6,872 nucleotides of DNA, taken from positions 1-6,872 of the forward strand of contig CAJWJW010000073.1 of the NCBI GenBank assembly GCA_913041775.1, in the 5' to 3' direction. Numbering within the stretch: the stretch's first letter is position 1; every line of letters starts with the position of its first letter. Shown here piece by piece: positions 5,481 to 6,872 of this stretch. This DNA comes from an uncultured Flavobacteriales bacterium (GTDB lineage: Bacteria > Bacteroidota > Bacteroidia > Flavobacteriales > UBA7430). The position numbers and the translations under genes are program-made. The notes under the pieces are model-generated. The model was not told the origin of the DNA and ran no database searches. It saw only the letters and a program-made list of their open reading frames with translations.

Positions 5481-6872
5481 ATGAGTGACGAGTTAAAACA
5501 CGAATGTGGAGTAGCGATGATTCGCCTCCTTAAGCCACTAGAGTATTACCAAGAAAAGTACGGCACATCACTTTATGGTTTAAATAAAATGTACCTGTTA
5601 ATGCAAAAGCAGGTTAACCGTGGACAAGATGGTGCTGGTTTGGCAAACATCAAGCTCGATGTTGAACCGGGTAAAAGGTATATTTCTCGTTACCGCTCTA
5701 ATAAAACCAATTCTGTACAAGATATTTTCACTTATATCAACAAGAAATTTGAGGATGTAGAAGACAAGAACCCTGGAAAACTTCAGGATGTACAATGGTT
5801 AAAAGAAAATGTCTCTTTTTCTGGGGAATTGTTTTTAGGTCACCTTCGCTACGGTACTTACGGTGGAAACAGTGTTGAACATTGCCATCCTTTTTTACGT
5901 CAGAATAACTGGATGACTCGTAATTTGGTCATGGCTGGTAACTTTAACATGACCAACGTAGATGAATTGTTTGATCAATTAATCGATTTAGGTCAGCACC
6001 CAAAAGAGAAATCTGATACGGTTACAATACTCGAAAAAATTGGTCATTTCTTAGATGAAGAAAACGACGAATTATACTATAAGCATAGAGATGAAATTAA
6101 GAGTAAGCGAGAGATGTCTAAATTCATCGCCTCGAAAATAAATGTTCAAAACGTGCTTACCAACTCTGCAAAAAAATGGGATGGTGGTTATGTGATGTGT
6201 GGTTTAATGGGACATGGAGATGCTTTCGCATTGAGAGATCCTGCTGGAATTCGCCCTGGGTTTTATTATAAAGATGATGAAGTCGTAGTGGTGGCTTCAG
6301 AGCGCGCTGTTATACAGACGGCTATGAATGTGCCTCAAGATTCTATTTCAGAAATCACCCCTGGTCATGCATTGATCATTAAGAAAGATGGTCGTGTGAG
6401 CATGGATCAAATTACCGAGCCTTTAGAAAATAAAGCTTGTTCTTTTGAACGTATCTACTTCTCAAGAGGTAACGATGCCGATATTTATACCGAACGTAAA
6501 GAATTAGGGAAGTTAATTTGTCCTAAGATAATGGAAAGTATAGGTGGCGATTTAAAGAGCGCTGTATTCTCCTTTATTCCTAATACTGCCGAAACTTCGT
6601 TTTACGGTATGGTAAAAGGAATGGAAGATCTCTACAAAGAAAAACAAGCTCAGCAAGTACTTGATTTAGGGTCTAATGCTACTGCAGCAAAAATTACAGA
6701 GATCTTTTCTGTGAGCCCTAGAATAGAGAAAATTGCAATTAAAGATGCGAAATTAAGAACGTTTATTACCGACGATAGTAACCGCGATAGCCTAGTAGGC
6801 CACGTGTACGATATTACTTACGGACAAGTAACTAATACCGACAATTTGGTGATGATAGACGATAGTATTGTA
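5481..6872 (+). CDS. purF: Amidophosphoribosyltransferase, long Bacteroidota form (5' 464 codons)
   Basis: The gene is open from ATG 5481 to the window end; the C-terminus is missing. The enzyme makes 5-phosphoribosylamine from PRPP and glutamine, the first step of de novo purine synthesis, in the cytosol. Cys9 (HECGVAM) is the predicted N-terminal nucleophile after removal of an 8-residue propeptide, as in B. subtilis PurF. Glutaminase-domain motifs follow: NRGQDGAGLA (47-56), LGHLRYGTYGG (119-129), MAGNFNMTN (151-159) and RDPAGIRP (about 251-258). Next come FERIYFSRG (about 321-329), FSFIPNTAETSFYGM (about 362-376) and LRTFI. The window ends in the PRPP loop VMIDDSIV (6849-6872), whose usual RGTT would lie just outside. 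The DD pair is at residues 460-461, against about 365 in E. coli PurF. The protein is therefore some 85 residues longer before this loop, as in the roughly 630-residue Bacteroidota paralogue. The fold is sure; whether this is the main PurF or a second copy cannot be told here. Confidence 0.93.
   Translation, partial: MSDELKHECGVAMIRLLKPLEYYQEKYGTSLYGLNKMYLLMQKQVNRGQDGAGLANIKLDVEPGKRYISRYRSNKTNSVQDIFTYINKKFEDVEDKNPGKLQDVQWLKENVSFSGELFLGHLRYGTYGGNSVEHCHPFLRQNNWMTRNLVMAGNFNMTNVDELFDQLIDLGQHPKEKSDTVTILEKIGHFLDEENDELYYKHRDEIKSKREMSKFIASKINVQNVLTNSAKKWDGGYVMCGLMGHGDAFALRDPAGIRPGFYYKDDEVVVVASERAVIQTAMNVPQDSISEITPGHALIIKKDGRVSMDQITEPLENKACSFERIYFSRGNDADIYTERKELGKLICPKIMESIGGDLKSAVFSFIPNTAETSFYGMVKGMEDLYKEKQAQQVLDLGSNATAAKITEIFSVSPRIEKIAIKDAKLRTFITDDSNRDSLVGHVYDITYGQVTNTDNLVMIDDSIV

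Noticed and set aside
5598..5795. Minus-strand open frame of 65 codons
   Set aside because: It is a shadow inside purF.

Overview
The window looks like a low-GC chromosome segment from a marine Bacteroidota bacterium, most likely family Flavobacteriaceae or a close relative. The evidence is AT-rich DNA, A-rich leaders without clear Shine-Dalgarno sites, a secreted protein with a type IX secretion (T9SS) type A sorting domain, Cys/Asp-rich GCxDxxACNY repeats common in marine Flavobacteriia, and the long Bacteroidota form of amidophosphoribosyltransferase. All six genes are on the plus strand. The first and last run off the window edges.

Region 1 (1-1919) is a catabolic gene pair: the 3' part of an atypical short-chain dehydrogenase (SDR) and, 3 nt later, a complete ALDH8-family semialdehyde dehydrogenase. 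The latter is best read as 2-aminomuconate (or 2-hydroxymuconate) semialdehyde dehydrogenase. This suggests the end of a kynurenine/tryptophan or aromatic ring-cleavage cluster whose other genes would lie to the left. The SDR has lost the classical Tyr/Lys catalytic pair (Ser and Arg instead).

Region 2 (1972-5289) is a tightly packed set of envelope genes. It holds a stand-alone VTC-type polyphosphate-polymerase domain protein, a multi-pass DUF4956 membrane protein (13-nt overlap), a DUF2490 predicted outer-membrane beta-barrel (11-nt overlap) and, 39 nt further on, a T9SS-secreted protein with exact 50-residue six-Cys repeats. A plausible but unproven reading is a module that makes an anionic polymer such as polyphosphate at the inner membrane and handles or exports it across the envelope. 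This is the most interesting part of the window.

Region 3 (5290-6872) is a 191-nt AT-rich intergenic stretch with a weak terminator-like structure and a 13-bp tandem repeat, followed by the 5' 464 codons of purF (long form). The gene is cut inside the PRPP-binding loop by the window edge.

No RNA genes, insertion sequences, CRISPR arrays or attachment sites were seen. No stretch longer than 300 nt lacks a gene.
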